A stretch of 43,289 nt of DNA, taken from positions 1-43,289 of the forward strand of contig NZ_JAAIVC010000016.1 of assembly GCF_010975005.1 (NCBI RefSeq), given 5' to 3'. The notes beneath the pieces were generated by a model. That model did no database searches. It was given only the letters and a program-made list of their open reading frames with translations, and was not told where the DNA came from. Every line of letters begins with the position of its first letter. Position 1 is the first letter of the stretch. Below are positions 25,303 through 34,627 of this stretch, one piece after another. The stretch is from Caulobacter sp. 17J65-9 (GTDB lineage: Bacteria > Pseudomonadota > Alphaproteobacteria > Caulobacterales > Caulobacteraceae). The position numbers and the translations under genes were made by a program.

Positions 25303-27435
25303 ATGAGTAACACGCTCGTGCTGGTCATCGTGGCCGGCTTGGCGGGTCTTCTATACGGTGCGGTGCAGACGTCCGCCCTGTTGAAGGCGAACGCCGGCAA
25401 CGAACGCATGCGGGAGATCGCCGCGGCCATCCAGGAGGGCGCGTCCGCCTACCTGCGGCGGCAGTACACCACCATCGCCATCGTCGGGATCGTCATCCTG
25501 GTCGCCGGCTACTTCCTGATCGGCCAGTACGCCGCCATCGGCTTCCTGATCGGCTCGGTGCTCTCCGGCGCCGCCGGCTACGCCGGCATGCTGATCTCGG
25601 TCCGCGCCAACGTCCGCACGGCCCAGGCCGCTTCGGAGAGCCTGCAAAAGGGCCTCAGCCTGGCGTTCCGCGCCGGCGCGGTGACCGGCCTGTTCGTGGC
25701 CGGCGGCGCCCTGATCGGCGTGGCGGGCTACTTCTACGTCCTGACCCAGGTGCTGGGCCTGGAGCCGACCGACCGTAAGGTGGTCGACGCCCTGGTGGCG
25801 CTCGGCTTCGGCGCCTCGCTGATCTCGATCTTCGCGCGTCTGGGCGGCGGCATCTTCACCAAGGGCGCCGACGTGGGCGGCGACATGGTGGGCAAGGTCG
25901 AGGCCGGCATCCCCGAGGATGATCCGCGCAACGCCGCCACCATCGCCGACAACGTGGGCGACAACGTCGGCGACTGCGCCGGCATGGCCGCCGACCTGTT
26001 CGAGACCTACGCGGTGACCATCGTCGCCACCATGGTGCTGGCCGCGATCTTCTTCGCCGGCACGGCCTATGTGGGCTCGATGATGCTGCTGCCGCTGGCC
26101 ATCTGCGGCGTCTGCATCTTCACCTCGATCGCGGGCACGTTCTTCGTGCGCCTCGGCAAGGGCAAGACCAACATCATGGGCGCCCTGTACCAGGGCCTGA
26201 TCGTCACCGGCGTCCTGTCGATCGCCGCCGTCTACGGCGTGATCAAGTACCTGATCCCGGCCACGGTCACGACCTCGGGCGGCGAAGTCATCGAGGCCAT
26301 GAACCTGTTCTGGTGCGGCGTCACCGGCCTGGGCGTCACCGCGGCCATCGTGATGATCACCGAGTACTTCACCGGCACCAACTTCCGCCCGGTGAAGGCG
26401 ATCGCCAAGGCTTCGCAGTCCGGCCACGGCACCAACGTCATCGCGGGTCTCGCGGTGTCGCTGGAGTCGACCGCCCTGCCGGCCCTGACCATCGTCGCCG
26501 GCATCGTCATCACCTACCAGCTTGCCGGCCTGTTCGGCATCGCCATCGCCACGGCCACCATGCTGGCCCTGGCCGGCATGATCGTCGCGCTGGACGCCTT
26601 CGGCCCGGTCACCGACAACGCCGGCGGCATCGCCGAAATGGCGGGCCTGCCGAAGGAAGTGCGCGTCTCCACCGACGCCCTCGACGCGGTCGGCAACACC
26701 ACCAAGGCCGTCACCAAGGGCTACGCCATCGGTTCGGCGGGCCTGGGCGCCCTGGTGCTGTTCGCGGCCTACACCCAGGACCTGAGGTACTTCTCGGCCA
26801 ACGCCGCGCCGGGCTCGTTCTTCGAAGGCCTGGGCGACGTCGCCTTCGACCTGTCCAACCCGTACGTGGTGGTCGGCCTGCTGTTCGGCGGCCTGCTGCC
26901 GTTCCTGTTCGGCGGCATGTCGATGACCGCCGTGGGCCGCGCCGCCGAGGCGGTGGTGGCCGAGGTCCGTCGTCAGTTCCGCGAGATCCCGGGCATCATG
27001 GAGTTCAAGGCCAAGCCGGAATACGGCCGTGCCGTGGACATCCTGACCAAGGCCGCGATCAAGGAAATGATGATCCCGTCGCTGCTGCCGGTGCTGTCGC
27101 CGATCGTGCTGTTCGTGGCCGTCATGGCCATCGCCGGCAAGGCGAACGCCTTCGCGGCCCTGGGCGCCATGCTGATGGGCGTCATCGTGACCGGCCTGTT
27201 CGTGGCCATCTCGATGACCTCGGGCGGCGGCGCCTGGGATAACGCCAAGAAGTACATCGAAGAAGGCAACTACGGCGGCAAGGGCTCCGACGCCCACAAG
27301 GCCGCCGTCACGGGCGACACCGTCGGCGATCCCTACAAGGACACCGCCGGCCCGGCCGTGAACCCGATGATCAAGATCACCAACATCGTCGCGCTTCTGC
27401 TGCTGGCGGTGCTGGCGAGCGGCAACATCGGCTGA
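25303..27435 (+). CDS. hppA: K+-insensitive pyrophosphate-energized proton pump (membrane pyrophosphatase)
   Basis: The 710-residue polytopic protein couples pyrophosphate hydrolysis to proton export. It shows [16 protein letters not shown], the acidic pyrophosphate site [36 protein letters not shown] and, near the end, [19 protein letters not shown]. The potassium-specificity site reads [10 protein letters not shown] (464-473). Lys468 and Thr471 replace the alanine/glycine of the potassium-dependent class, so it should not need potassium. Many hydrophobic helices are visible. ATG 25303 follows AAGAGGGG; the longer in-frame extension to 25147 is not family-like. Confidence 0.97.
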   Translation: MSNTLVLVIVAGLAGLLYGAVQTSALLKANAGNERMREIAAAIQEGASAYLRRQYTTIAIVGIVILVAGYFLIGQYAAIGFLIGSVLSGAAGYAGMLISVRANVRTAQAASESLQKGLSLAFRAGAVTGLFVAGGALIGVAGYFYVLTQVLGLEPTDRKVVDALVALGFGASLISIFARLGGGIFTKGADVGGDMVGKVEAGIPEDDPRNAATIADNVGDNVGDCAGMAADLFETYAVTIVATMVLAAIFFAGTAYVGSMMLLPLAICGVCIFTSIAGTFFVRLGKGKTNIMGALYQGLIVTGVLSIAAVYGVIKYLIPATVTTSGGEVIEAMNLFWCGVTGLGVTAAIVMITEYFTGTNFRPVKAIAKASQSGHGTNVIAGLAVSLESTALPALTIVAGIVITYQLAGLFGIAIATATMLALAGMIVALDAFGPVTDNAGGIAEMAGLPKEVRVSTDALDAVGNTTKAVTKGYAIGSAGLGALVLFAAYTQDLRYFSANAAPGSFFEGLGDVAFDLSNPYVVVGLLFGGLLPFLFGGMSMTAVGRAAEAVVAEVRRQFREIPGIMEFKAKPEYGRAVDILTKAAIKEMMIPSLLPVLSPIVLFVAVMAIAGKANAFAALGAMLMGVIVTGLFVAISMTSGGGAWDNAKKYIEEGNYGGKGSDAHKAAVTGDTVGDPYKDTAGPAVNPMIKITNIVALLLLAVLASGNIG

Positions 27436-27460
27436 TCAAAGCCGTAAGGCTGAACTGCAG

Positions 27461-27494
27461 GCGCCCCGGAGAGCGATCTCCGGGGCGCTTTTTT
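27461..27494 (+). terminator. Rho-independent terminator after hppA
   Basis: A perfect 12-bp stem (27461-27472 with 27477-27488) and GCGA loop are followed by six T residues. It is a textbook intrinsic terminator. Its central 26 bp reappear exactly, inverted, at 28048-28073. Confidence 0.92.
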
Positions 27495-27585
27495 GAGTGC
27501 GGCCTGCGAGTGAACGAGACATGCGATGTCTCAACCGCCTCTTGTGGGATTTCCTGGAGGCCGGGCGGCCGGGCGAGGGGAGCCG

Positions 27586-28023
27586 ATGAACAAGCGTTTG
27601 TGGATGGCCGGTATCGGCGCGGTGGTGGTCGCCGGCGGCCTGGGCGCCGTCGTGATGGCGAGGCAGCCTCGCGTGGCGCCGCTGGAAGTCGAGGGCGTCT
27701 GCTTCCGGCAGGGCGGCGACTACACCTATCAGCGCAACGACATGATCGATTTCGCCCTGGTCGCGGTGATGAAGGACGAGAAGCCCGTCGCCCTGGTCTA
27801 TGTCGGCAACCATCCTGACGTTTCCGGCGCGGATGAGGAGCTGCTGGATACGAACGACGCCGGCCGCTTTGAGCGTCCGGGCCTGCACGAGCTGCGCGGC
27901 GACCGGAAGGGCGAGTACCTGGGCGTGCCGCGGACCGGCGACACGTCGCTCTTCCACGTGATGCCTGCGCCGGACGTTCGCGCCCGGGACGTCGCTGGAA
28001 AGTGGGTTCGGTTCTGCCGCTAG
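27586..28023 (+). CDS. Small membrane-anchored protein of unknown function
   Basis: The 145-residue protein has a single N-terminal hydrophobic helix (WMAGIGAVVVAGGLGAVVMA) after MNKR, so it is anchored or secreted. The rest is soluble: VEGVCFRQGGDYTYQRNDMIDFALVAVM and HELRGDRKGEYLGVPRTGDTSLFHVMP. It ends VRFCR, and the two cysteines could form a disulphide. I do not recognise a family. GAGGGGAG precedes ATG 27586. The gene is bracketed by two terminators sharing an identical inverted 26-bp core. Confidence 0.65.
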   Translation: MNKRLWMAGIGAVVVAGGLGAVVMARQPRVAPLEVEGVCFRQGGDYTYQRNDMIDFALVAVMKDEKPVALVYVGNHPDVSGADEELLDTNDAGRFERPGLHELRGDRKGEYLGVPRTGDTSLFHVMPAPDVRARDVAGKWVRFCR

Positions 28024-28045
28024 CGGGAGGCTGATCGCCAAGAAA

Positions 28046-28075
28046 AACGCCCCGGAGATCGCTCTCCGGGGCGTT
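28046..28075. terminator. Terminator between convergent genes
   Basis: A 13-bp perfect stem (28046-28058 with 28063-28075) with TCGC loop. An A-run at 28043-28047 gives a U-tract for the minus strand, so it mainly ends bamE. On the plus strand it is a stem followed only by TT. Confidence 0.8.
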
Positions 28076-28100
28076 CTGCGTTCTGGTCCGGCGAGAGCCG

Positions 28101-28577
28101 TCAGTCCGGGCGGCGGCCGCCGGGCTGGTTCTCTTCGGTGTTCGGCATGACCGTGCGGCCGACGTTGCCGAGCAGCTGCTCCAGCACGGTCAGTTCGCGG
28201 CCGCGGGTCGGGGTCTCGCGATCGTTGAAGGCGATCTTGCGGCCGTCGGCCATGTCCAGCGCCTTCACCGCGGTGACCTGCTCGCTGGCCGGGTCGAAGC
28301 TGACGACGGTGACGTCGCGGCTGTTCACCTGCGGGCGGTGGTAGGTCGTGGTCGAGGTGATCTGCGACACGTAGTACCAGGTGTTCGGTTCGAAGGTGGA
28401 GATCGCCGACGGCGAGCCCAGCTTGGACAGGACGGTGGACTTGGTGTCCTCGCCGACCTTCACTTCCTTCGGGTTGGCGTCGACCGCCTGGTAGCCCTGG
28501 CGCGCAACGGTCGGCGCGCAGGCCGACAGGCCGGCGACGGTGGCAGCGACGATCAAGGCAGTGCGGAAGTTCGACAT
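28101..28577 (-). CDS. bamE: Outer membrane protein assembly factor BamE (SmpA/OmlA lipoprotein)
   Basis: The 158-residue lipoprotein has signal MSNFRTALIVAATVAGLSAC with lipobox LSAC and Cys20. The BamE fold is indicated by VKVGEDTKSTVLSKLGSPSAIS, NTWYYVSQ and VVSFDPASEQVTAV. The tail ELTVLEQLLGNVGRTVMP is the usual alphaproteobacterial extension. It is part of the Bam complex that inserts beta-barrels in the outer membrane. It is divergent from the chaperone gene at 28666, an order common in this group. Confidence 0.93.
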   Translation of the reverse strand: MSNFRTALIVAATVAGLSACAPTVARQGYQAVDANPKEVKVGEDTKSTVLSKLGSPSAISTFEPNTWYYVSQITSTTTYHRPQVNSRDVTVVSFDPASEQVTAVKALDMADGRKIAFNDRETPTRGRELTVLEQLLGNVGRTVMPNTEENQPGGRRPD

Positions 28578-28639
28578 GGCGCCCCTCGCGACGAGTGTTC
28601 AGCCCTTTGACCTATCGCTCCTCGATCATTAGTTCAACG

Positions 28640-28662
28640 GCAGGCGACAAAGGGGCGCCTGC
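28640..28662 (+). promoter_or_regulatory. Hairpin presenting the ribosome binding site of the CBP3-like gene in its loop
   Basis: GCAGGCG (28640-28646) pairs with CGCCTGC (28656-28662), leaving the loop ACAAAGGGG, which holds the only ribosome binding site-like sequence before ATG 28666. The stem ends three bases before the start codon. Confidence 0.35.
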
Positions 28663-28665
28663 GAC

Positions 28666-29202
28666 ATGCTTCACCGGCTGCTCAAGCCAAGGGCCGCAAA
28701 GGCGGCTGGAACAACGCTTTACGCCGCCGCGGTGGCCCAGGCGCGACAGCCTGAATTCTATCTGGACCTCGGGGTCGAGGACCGGGTCGACGCGCGGTTC
28801 GAACTATACACCCTGCACGTGGTCCTGCTGGTCGAACGCCTGAAGGATCAAGGCGAACAGGCCGCCGAGACATCCGAGGCCCTGTTCGAAACCTACGTCT
28901 CCGCGCTGGACGACTCGCTGCGCGAAATGGGCGTGGGCGATTTGTCGCTGGCCAAGAAGATTCGCAAACTCGGCGAAGCGCTGATGGGTCGCACCAAGGC
29001 CTATGTCGAAGCGCTGGATCCGGAACCCGATTCCGACGCCCTGGCCGGCATCGTGGCGCGCAACGTGTTTTCCGACGAGGCGGCGCTGGAGCGTGCGGCC
29101 CCGGTGGTCGACTACATCGTCCGCGCCCACGACACGCTCGCCGCCCAACCCCTGAAACAGATCCTGGAAGGGCGGCCCGCCTGGCCGCAGGTCCGCCCAT
29201 GA
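28666..29202 (+). CDS. Ubiquinol-cytochrome c chaperone (CBP3/UPF0174 family)
   Basis: The 178-residue helical protein carries FYLDLGVEDRVDARFELYTLHVVLLVERL and LFETYVSALDDSLREMGVGDLSLAKKIRKLGEALMGR. This is the conserved core of the ubiquinol-cytochrome c chaperone domain. The mitochondrial relative CBP3 helps assemble the bc1 complex; in bacteria the role is inferred only. It overlaps the DUF177 gene by four bases (ATGA) and leads the plsX-fabH cluster. Confidence 0.88.
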   Translation: MLHRLLKPRAAKAAGTTLYAAAVAQARQPEFYLDLGVEDRVDARFELYTLHVVLLVERLKDQGEQAAETSEALFETYVSALDDSLREMGVGDLSLAKKIRKLGEALMGRTKAYVEALDPEPDSDALAGIVARNVFSDEAALERAAPVVDYIVRAHDTLAAQPLKQILEGRPAWPQVRP

Positions 29203-29732
29203 CCCCGCAGCGAGACGACATCCCCTGGTCCGTGCCCGTGCGCCTCGAAGTGGTCGGCGCGGGCCTGACGCGCCGCCTGGTGGCGGAAGAAGCCGTGCGG
29301 GCGCGGATCGCCAAGGCGCTGGACCTGGCCGGGCTGGACAGCCTGGAGGCCGACGTCGAGGTGCGCCCGGTGCTCGACACCCACTACGAGATCCGCGGCC
29401 GGTTCAGGGCGGCGGTGGTCTACACCTGCGGCGTGACGCTGGAGACCTTCCCTTCGGAGGTGGACGGCGATTTCGACATGCGCGCCACCACCGACCCGGC
29501 CGCGGTCTCCTACGAGGACAGCGGCGAGATCACGCTTGAGACGATGGACCCGCCGGACCTGATCGAGCACGGCGTGCTGGACCTGGGCGCCTACGTGGTC
29601 GAGCAGCTGGCGCTCGGGCTGGACGCGTTCCCGCGCAAGCCCGGCGTGGAGTTCGAGACCCCCGCCCAGGAAGCCGAACCGTCGCCCTTCGCCAAGCTGG
29701 CCCAGTTGAAGCTGAACAACCCGGAACGCTGA
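29199..29732 (+). CDS. DUF177 (YceD-family) protein
   Basis: The 177-residue protein shows IPWSVPVRLEVV at the start, then a beta-rich middle with YEIRGRFRAAVVYTCGVTLETFPSEV. DPPDLIEHGVLDLGAYVVEQLALGLDAFPRKPGVEF is the DUF177 hallmark. YceD is linked to 23S rRNA accumulation and usually precedes rpmF; here rpmF is absent and plsX follows directly. The cysteine of the CGVTLE-type motif is present. Confidence 0.88.
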   Translation: MTPQRDDIPWSVPVRLEVVGAGLTRRLVAEEAVRARIAKALDLAGLDSLEADVEVRPVLDTHYEIRGRFRAAVVYTCGVTLETFPSEVDGDFDMRATTDPAAVSYEDSGEITLETMDPPDLIEHGVLDLGAYVVEQLALGLDAFPRKPGVEFETPAQEAEPSPFAKLAQLKLNNPER

Positions 29733-29748
29733 CCCCACGTCAGCATGC

Positions 29749-29776
29749 TTGCATCGGCCCCCGGCGGCGCTATCGT
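29749..29776 (+). promoter_or_regulatory. Possible plsX promoter
   Basis: TTGCAT (29749-29754) and TATCGT (29771-29776) are separated by 16 bases. They lie about 70 bases before the plsX start. The spacing is plausible, but both boxes deviate from consensus. Confidence 0.25.
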
Positions 29777-29848
29777 CCGCCCGCCTTTTGAAGACGCGTT
29801 CGCCCGGACACCGGGGGCGGCGGCGCGTCAGGGAGCGCAGTCGACCGC

Positions 29849-30907
29849 TTGTCCGAACCGACCATCATTTCCATCGACGCCATGGGCGGCGACCACGGCC
29901 CGGCCGTGGTCGTCCCGGGCGTCGCGCGCGCCCTCGAACGCATGCAGGGCCGGACCGTGCGGGTCCTGCTGCACGGCGACCAGGCCCGCATCCAGGCTGA
30001 ATTGGACCGCGCGCCGCTGGCCGCCGCGGTCAGCGAGATCCGGCACACCGACCAGGTCATCGCCATGGACGAGAAGCCGGCCCAGGCGCTTCGCCGGGGC
30101 AAGGGCTCCAGCCTGTGGAACGCCATCGAGGCGGTGAAGAAGGGCGAGGCGCACGCCTGCGTGTCGGCCGGCAACACCGGCGCGCTGATGGCGGTCTCCA
30201 AGCTGCAGCTGCGCATGGCCGCCCCGGGGCTGGATCGTCCGGCCATCGTGGCCAGCTGGCCGACCCTGAAGGGGGTCACCGCCGTGCTGGACGTGGGCGC
30301 CAACGTCGCCAGCGACGCCGCCCAGCTGGTCGAGTTCGCCATCATGGGCGAGGCCTTCCACAAGGCCGTGCACGGCTCCAAGCGCCCGAGCGTGGGTCTG
30401 CTGAACGTCGGCTCGGAAGACGTGAAGGGCCATGAGGAGGTGCGCGAGGCGCACCGCCTGCTGCGCGAGAACGGCTTCGACTTCGAGTACTACGGTTTCG
30501 TCGAGGGCGACGACATCGGCAAGGGCACGGTCGACGTCGTGGTCACCGACGGCTTCACCGGCAACATCGCCCTGAAGACCGCCGAAGGCACCGCGCGCTT
30601 CATCTCCAGCCTGTTGAAGGAGGCGCTGTCCTCCGACCTGCAGGCCAAGCTGGGCGCGCTCATCGCCATGCCGGCGCTGAAGCGGATGCGCTCGCGCATC
30701 GATTCCAACGAATACAACGGCGGGCCGCTGCTGGGGCTGAACGGCATCGTCGTGAAGAGCCACGGCGGCGCCGACGCGCGCGGCTTCGGCAACGCCATCC
30801 GGGTGGCCACGGACCTCGCCGAGAGCGACTACGCCGCGGAAATCGCCCGTAATCTGAAGCGCCTGGACGCGGTCATTCATGACGGCCGCACCGAAGCGGA
30901 GGCCTGA
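29849..30907 (+). CDS. plsX: Phosphate acyltransferase PlsX
   Basis: The 352-residue enzyme makes acyl-phosphate from acyl-ACP for phospholipid synthesis. It shows [66 protein letters not shown] and the C-terminal [16 protein letters not shown]. The start is TTG at 29849, preceded by GGGAG; no ATG is positioned at the family N-terminus. It ends exactly one base before fabH, giving the standard plsX-fabH lipid pair. Confidence 0.96.
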   Translation: MSEPTIISIDAMGGDHGPAVVVPGVARALERMQGRTVRVLLHGDQARIQAELDRAPLAAAVSEIRHTDQVIAMDEKPAQALRRGKGSSLWNAIEAVKKGEAHACVSAGNTGALMAVSKLQLRMAAPGLDRPAIVASWPTLKGVTAVLDVGANVASDAAQLVEFAIMGEAFHKAVHGSKRPSVGLLNVGSEDVKGHEEVREAHRLLRENGFDFEYYGFVEGDDIGKGTVDVVVTDGFTGNIALKTAEGTARFISSLLKEALSSDLQAKLGALIAMPALKRMRSRIDSNEYNGGPLLGLNGIVVKSHGGADARGFGNAIRVATDLAESDYAAEIARNLKRLDAVIHDGRTEAEA

Positions 30908-31888
30908 GTGACGCGTACCGTTCGCAGCGCGGTGACCGGAGTGGGCGGCTATCTGCCCGACAACGTGGTCACCAACGAAGATCTGGCCAAGCTCGTCGAC
31001 ACGACCGACGCCTGGATCGTCGAGCGCACCGGCATCCGCCGCCGCCACAAGGCCGGCCCGGACCAGCTGACCTCCGACCTGGCGGTCGAGGCGGCCAAGA
31101 AGGCGCTGGCCGCCGCCGGCCGCACCCCGGCCGAGGTCGACCTGATCGTGGTGGCCACCACCACGCCGGACCTGACCTTCCCGGCCACCGCCGCCATCGT
31201 GCAGCGCAAGCTGGGCGTGCCGGTCTGCCCGGCCTTCGACGTCCAGGCGGTGTGCTCGGGCTTCGTCTACGCCTTGAGCGTCGCCGACGGCTTCGTGGCG
31301 CGCGGTCTCGCCCGCTGCGCCCTGGTGATCGGGGCCGAGGAGATGACCCGGCTGCTCGACTACACCGACCGCGGCACCTGCGTGCTGTTCGGCGACGGCG
31401 CCGGCGCGGTGGTGGTCGAGCCGGTGGAAGGCGAGGGGACCACGGCCGACCGCGGCCTGCTGGGCTTCGCGCTGCGCTGCGACGGCGCCAAGACCGACCT
31501 GCTCTACGTCGACGGCGGCCCGGCCTCGACCGGCCACGTCGGCCACCTGCGCATGGTCGGCAACCAGGTGTTCCGCCACGCGGTGGTGAACATCTCCGAG
31601 GCCATCGAGGCGGCCTCGCGCGCCGCCGGCGTCGAGATCAAGGACATCGACTGGTTCATCCCCCACCAGGCCAACCAGCGCATCCTGCAGGGCGTGGCCG
31701 ACCGGCTGGGCATCGACGAGACCAAGGTGGTGTCCACCGTGGCCGACCACGCCAACACCTCGGCGGCGTCGATTCCGCTGGCCTGGGCCGCGGCGGTCGA
31801 GGACGGCCGGGTGAAGAAGGGCGATCTTCTGGTGCTGGAAGCCATGGGCGGCGGCCTGACCTGGGGCGCCTGCACCCTGCGTCTCTGA
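30908..31888 (+). CDS. fabH: 3-oxoacyl-ACP synthase III
   Basis: The 326-residue enzyme starts fatty acid synthesis by condensing acetyl-CoA with malonyl-ACP. The catalytic triad is complete: Cys116 in [10 protein letters not shown], His253 in PHQANQRIL and Asn283 in [13 protein letters not shown]. The substrate loop [15 protein letters not shown]-type segment (seen as [14 protein letters not shown]) is intact. The start is GTG directly abutting the plsX stop, so translation is coupled. Confidence 0.97.
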   Translation: MTRTVRSAVTGVGGYLPDNVVTNEDLAKLVDTTDAWIVERTGIRRRHKAGPDQLTSDLAVEAAKKALAAAGRTPAEVDLIVVATTTPDLTFPATAAIVQRKLGVPVCPAFDVQAVCSGFVYALSVADGFVARGLARCALVIGAEEMTRLLDYTDRGTCVLFGDGAGAVVVEPVEGEGTTADRGLLGFALRCDGAKTDLLYVDGGPASTGHVGHLRMVGNQVFRHAVVNISEAIEAASRAAGVEIKDIDWFIPHQANQRILQGVADRLGIDETKVVSTVADHANTSAASIPLAWAAAVEDGRVKKGDLLVLEAMGGGLTWGACTLRL

Positions 31889-31968
31889 GAACGCGGGTCG
31901 AAGCCTTTGACTTCGCCCCGGTTTCGGGTCATTCAATGACGATTGGTCCTGGCTCGGGGGAGCTCGTC

Positions 31969-32283
31969 ATGAAGGGCGATACGCTGACGCGCGCTGATCT
32001 GTGCGAAGCGGTCCACGAAGAGGTGGGGCTGTCCCGGCACGAGTGCTCGCAGCTGGTCGAGCGCACCCTGGACCTGGTCGCCGAAGCGCTGGAGCGCGGC
32101 GAGACGGTCAAGCTGTCCGGCTTCGGCGTCTTCCAGGTGCGCGACAAGCGCGCCCGCATGGGCCGCAACCCCAAGACCGGCGAGCCGGCCGCGATCGATC
32201 CGCGCCGCGTGATCAGCTTCCGCGCCTCGCAGATCATGAAGTCTCGCGTCGACGGCTCGAACGGCGCCGGTCACGCGGGGTGA
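31969..32283 (+). CDS. ihfA: Integration host factor, alpha subunit
   Basis: The 104-residue DNA-bending protein of the HU/IHF family has [21 protein letters not shown], the beta-saddle [26 protein letters not shown] with the intercalating proline (NPKTGEP), and [14 protein letters not shown] 31969 lies six bases after GGGGGAG and gives the normal length; the upstream ATG 31936 would add 11 residues without support. It forms the usual ihfA-merR pair with the next gene. Confidence 0.95.
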   Translation: MKGDTLTRADLCEAVHEEVGLSRHECSQLVERTLDLVAEALERGETVKLSGFGVFQVRDKRARMGRNPKTGEPAAIDPRRVISFRASQIMKSRVDGSNGAGHAG

Positions 32284-32290
32284 CGCCGCG

Positions 32291-32734
32291 GTGACGAAAG
32301 GGCCCGACGCCTTCCGCACCATCTCCGAGGCCGCCGACGAGGTCGGCGTCCCGCAGCACGTCCTCCGTTTCTGGGAGACCAAGTTCTCCTTCATCCGGCC
32401 GCTGAAGCGCGCCGGCGGCCGGCGTTTCTACCGGCCCCAGGACGTCGCCCTGCTGCAGGGGGTGCGCACCCTGCTGTACGACAAGGGCTACAAGATCGAG
32501 GGCGTGCAGAAGCTCTACCGCGAGCAGGGGATCAAGAACCTGGCCGCGGCGGCCCAGCCCGGCTTCGTGCCGTCGGTGGCCGGAACGCGCCTGCCGCGCG
32601 CCGCCGAGACCGAGGCGCAGCCGCCCGCCGACCTCGCCGACGCGGACACCGCGACGCGGCTGCGCGCCGTGCTGACCGAGCTGGAAGAGGCGAAAGCCTG
32701 GCTGGACGCGATGATCGCGCGCGACGACGCCTAA
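32291..32734 (+). CDS. MerR-family transcriptional regulator
   Basis: The 147-residue protein has an N-terminal winged helix: [30 protein letters not shown], then [35 protein letters not shown]. The C-terminal part is low-complexity and ends in a helical segment ([19 protein letters not shown]) likely used for dimerisation. There are no cysteines for metal binding. Genes of this type commonly follow ihfA in Proteobacteria; the regulated genes are unknown. The start is GTG at 32291, seven bases after the ihfA stop. Confidence 0.88.
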   Translation: MTKGPDAFRTISEAADEVGVPQHVLRFWETKFSFIRPLKRAGGRRFYRPQDVALLQGVRTLLYDKGYKIEGVQKLYREQGIKNLAAAAQPGFVPSVAGTRLPRAAETEAQPPADLADADTATRLRAVLTELEEAKAWLDAMIARDDA

Positions 32735-32778
32735 AGCCGTTGCGGCCCCTGCGGGGCGCCTCTATAAGGGCCGCTCTT

Positions 32779-32855
<77 letters not shown>

Positions 32856-32861
32856 TCGCCT

Positions 32862-33071
32862 CTAACGGCGGGGTCGGTCACCACGTTCGGCCCACCACAG
32901 AAGCGGCATGATCGGCACGCCCCAGGCCGTTCCCACCACCACGAAATAGATCAGCTGGACCCAGCGCACGTCCGGCAGCCGGTCGGCGAGGGTCGCCGCG
33001 GCCCAGATGTAGAAGCCCAGAAACGCCAGCACGCCTACGGCGGCTACGGCTCGACGCGCTCGCGCCCCCAC
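32862..33071 (-). CDS. DUF2842 small inner-membrane protein
   Basis: The 69-residue protein has two membrane helices: VAAVGVLAFLGFYIWAAATLA and VQLIYFVVVGTAWGVPIMPLLWW. This is the layout of DUF2842, a small family limited mainly to alphaproteobacteria. GTG 33071 is preferred because GGAGAG stands 6-7 bases before it; TTG 33089 would overlap the upstream terminator. The stop lies 6 bases from the tRNA end on the opposite strand. Function unknown. Confidence 0.8.
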   Translation of the reverse strand: MGARARRAVAAVGVLAFLGFYIWAAATLADRLPDVRWVQLIYFVVVGTAWGVPIMPLLWWAERGDRPRR

Positions 33072-33087
33072 TCGGAACTCTCCATGC

Positions 33088-33119
33088 AAAAACGCCGCGG
33101 GACGTAGGCCCGCGGCGTT
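33088..33119 (-). terminator. Rho-independent terminator for the GlsB-type gene
   Basis: On the minus strand an 11-bp stem, AACGCCGCGGG with CCCGCGGCGTT (33109-33119 and 33091-33101), is followed by a T-run (33088-33092). It separates the gene at 33149 from DUF2842. Confidence 0.88.
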
Positions 33120-33148
33120 CGATATCCTAGCGCTGTTCAGCGCTTAAG

Positions 33149-33400
33149 TCAGGCGCGTCCTCGCACCAGGCCGAACAGGGCCAACAGCAGGATGGCGCCC
33201 AGAGTGGAGACGACCAGGCTGCTCCAGAAGCCCGCGAAGGTGAAGCCCAGGACGCCGGCCAGGAACGCGCCGAGGAAGGCGCCCACGAGGCCGACAATCA
33301 GATTCATGAGCAGGCCGTGCCGTCGTCCGGTGACCTGCTCGGCGATCCAGCCGGCCACGATCCCGATGATGATCGCGCCGATGATCCCGACACCGTTCAT
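33149..33400 (-). CDS. GlsB/YeaQ/YmgE-family stress-response membrane protein
   Basis: The 83-residue protein has three hydrophobic helices rich in glycine. IIGAIIIGIVAGWIAEQVTGRRHGLLMNLIVGLVGAFLGAF is the family signature (transglycosylase-associated protein). LGAILLLALFGLVRGRA ends the protein. Relatives are induced by stress, but their biochemical role is unknown. It is single-gene, with its own terminator, divergent from ctaA across 162 bp. Confidence 0.92.
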   Translation of the reverse strand: MNGVGIIGAIIIGIVAGWIAEQVTGRRHGLLMNLIVGLVGAFLGAFLAGVLGFTFAGFWSSLVVSTLGAILLLALFGLVRGRA

Positions 33401-33562
33401 GTTGATACCTCCGAACCAGAGCCGCGCACGGCGCGGTCTTGCTTATCAAATGCCGGGAACGGCTCCACGGTTCCTGTCCGTGGGCCGAGCTTCAGCTTTG
33501 CAGTCTGGACGAGTCCGCGGCCGTGGCCTAGGTGGCGATGAAGTGTGTGGAGTACGCCTGAG

Positions 33563-34627
33563 ATGAACCGGGCTTTTCAGCATCGTTCCCTGGCCGTGGC
33601 CCTGTGGCTGTTCGGCGTGGCCGCCCTGGTGTTCGCCATGGTGGTGGTCGGCGGCGTGACCCGCCTGACCGACTCCGGCCTGTCGATCACCGAGTGGAAG
33701 CCGCTGGCCGGCGCGATCCCGCCCCTGAACCACGCCGAGTGGATGAAGGAGTTCGCCAACTACCAGCGGATCCCTGAGTACCAGCAGATCAACCGCGGCA
33801 TGACCCTTGGGGAGTTCCAAGGCATCTTCTGGTGGGAGTGGGCGCACCGTCAGCTGGGCCGCTTGATCGGCCTGGCCGTCGCCCTGCCGTTCCTGGTGCT
33901 GCTGGCCCTGCGCAAGATCCCCCAGCGCCTGATCTGGCGCTGCGTGGGCCTGCTGGCGCTCGTCGGGGTGCAGGGCGCGATCGGCTGGTGGATGGTCTCC
34001 TCGGGCCTGACCGACCGGGTCGACGTGGCCCCGGAGCGGCTGGCGATTCACTTAGGGATGGCCCTGCTGATCTTCGTGCTCCTGGTCTGGACCGGCCTGG
34101 AGGCGCTGAGCGGCCCTGAGCGCTCGCGTCCGCCGGCCGGGTGGGCGAGGGCGTCGGCCGCCATTCTGGGGCTGGTCTATGTCCAGGCCCTGCTGGGCGC
34201 CCTGGTCGCCGGCTCGGACGCCGGCATGGTCTACAACGACTGGCCGCGCATGAACGGGTCCTGGCTGCCGCCGGTGGACTGGAGCAAGGGCCCGCTGGCC
34301 TTCCTGCACGACCAGGCGCTGGTTCAGTTCAACCACCGCATCGGCGCCTACGTGGTGCTGATCGCCGTCACGCTCTACGCCGTGCGCGCCTTCACCGCGC
34401 GCATGCCCGAGGCGGTGAAGGCCGGCGCGGTGGGCCTGGCCGTGCTGGTCTGGGGCCAGGCGACGCTGGGCGTGCTGACCCTGGTCAACGCCGTGCCGCT
34501 GCCGCTGGGCGCGCTGCACCAGGCCGGGGCCGTCGCGGTTCTGGCCGCGGCGACCTTCGGCCTGTGGCGGATCCTGCGCCTGGAAGAGCGCCTGTTCAGC
34601 CCTGGAATCGGTTCCAGGGGCCGGTGA
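33563..34627 (+). CDS. ctaA: Haem A synthase (CtaA/COX15 type)
   Basis: The 354-residue protein has eight predicted membrane helices. It oxidises haem O to haem A for aa3 oxidase. The haem-ligand histidines fall in EWAHRQLGRLIG, AIHLGMALL, FNHRIGAYVVL and ALHQAGAVAVL. GGVTRLTDSGLSITEWKPLAGAIPP and the YQRIPEYQQINRGMTLGEFQGIFWWEW loop are alphaproteobacterial hallmarks. The last 32 bp overlap the convergent phoX gene. Confidence 0.95.
   Translation: MNRAFQHRSLAVALWLFGVAALVFAMVVVGGVTRLTDSGLSITEWKPLAGAIPPLNHAEWMKEFANYQRIPEYQQINRGMTLGEFQGIFWWEWAHRQLGRLIGLAVALPFLVLLALRKIPQRLIWRCVGLLALVGVQGAIGWWMVSSGLTDRVDVAPERLAIHLGMALLIFVLLVWTGLEALSGPERSRPPAGWARASAAILGLVYVQALLGALVAGSDAGMVYNDWPRMNGSWLPPVDWSKGPLAFLHDQALVQFNHRIGAYVVLIAVTLYAVRAFTARMPEAVKAGAVGLAVLVWGQATLGVLTLVNAVPLPLGALHQAGAVAVLAAATFGLWRILRLEERLFSPGIGSRGR

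Noticed and set aside
25351-27297. A 648-codon minus-strand open frame opposite hppA
   Set aside because: It is a His/Asp/Gly/Gln-rich mirror of the pyrophosphatase sequence with no initiation signal.
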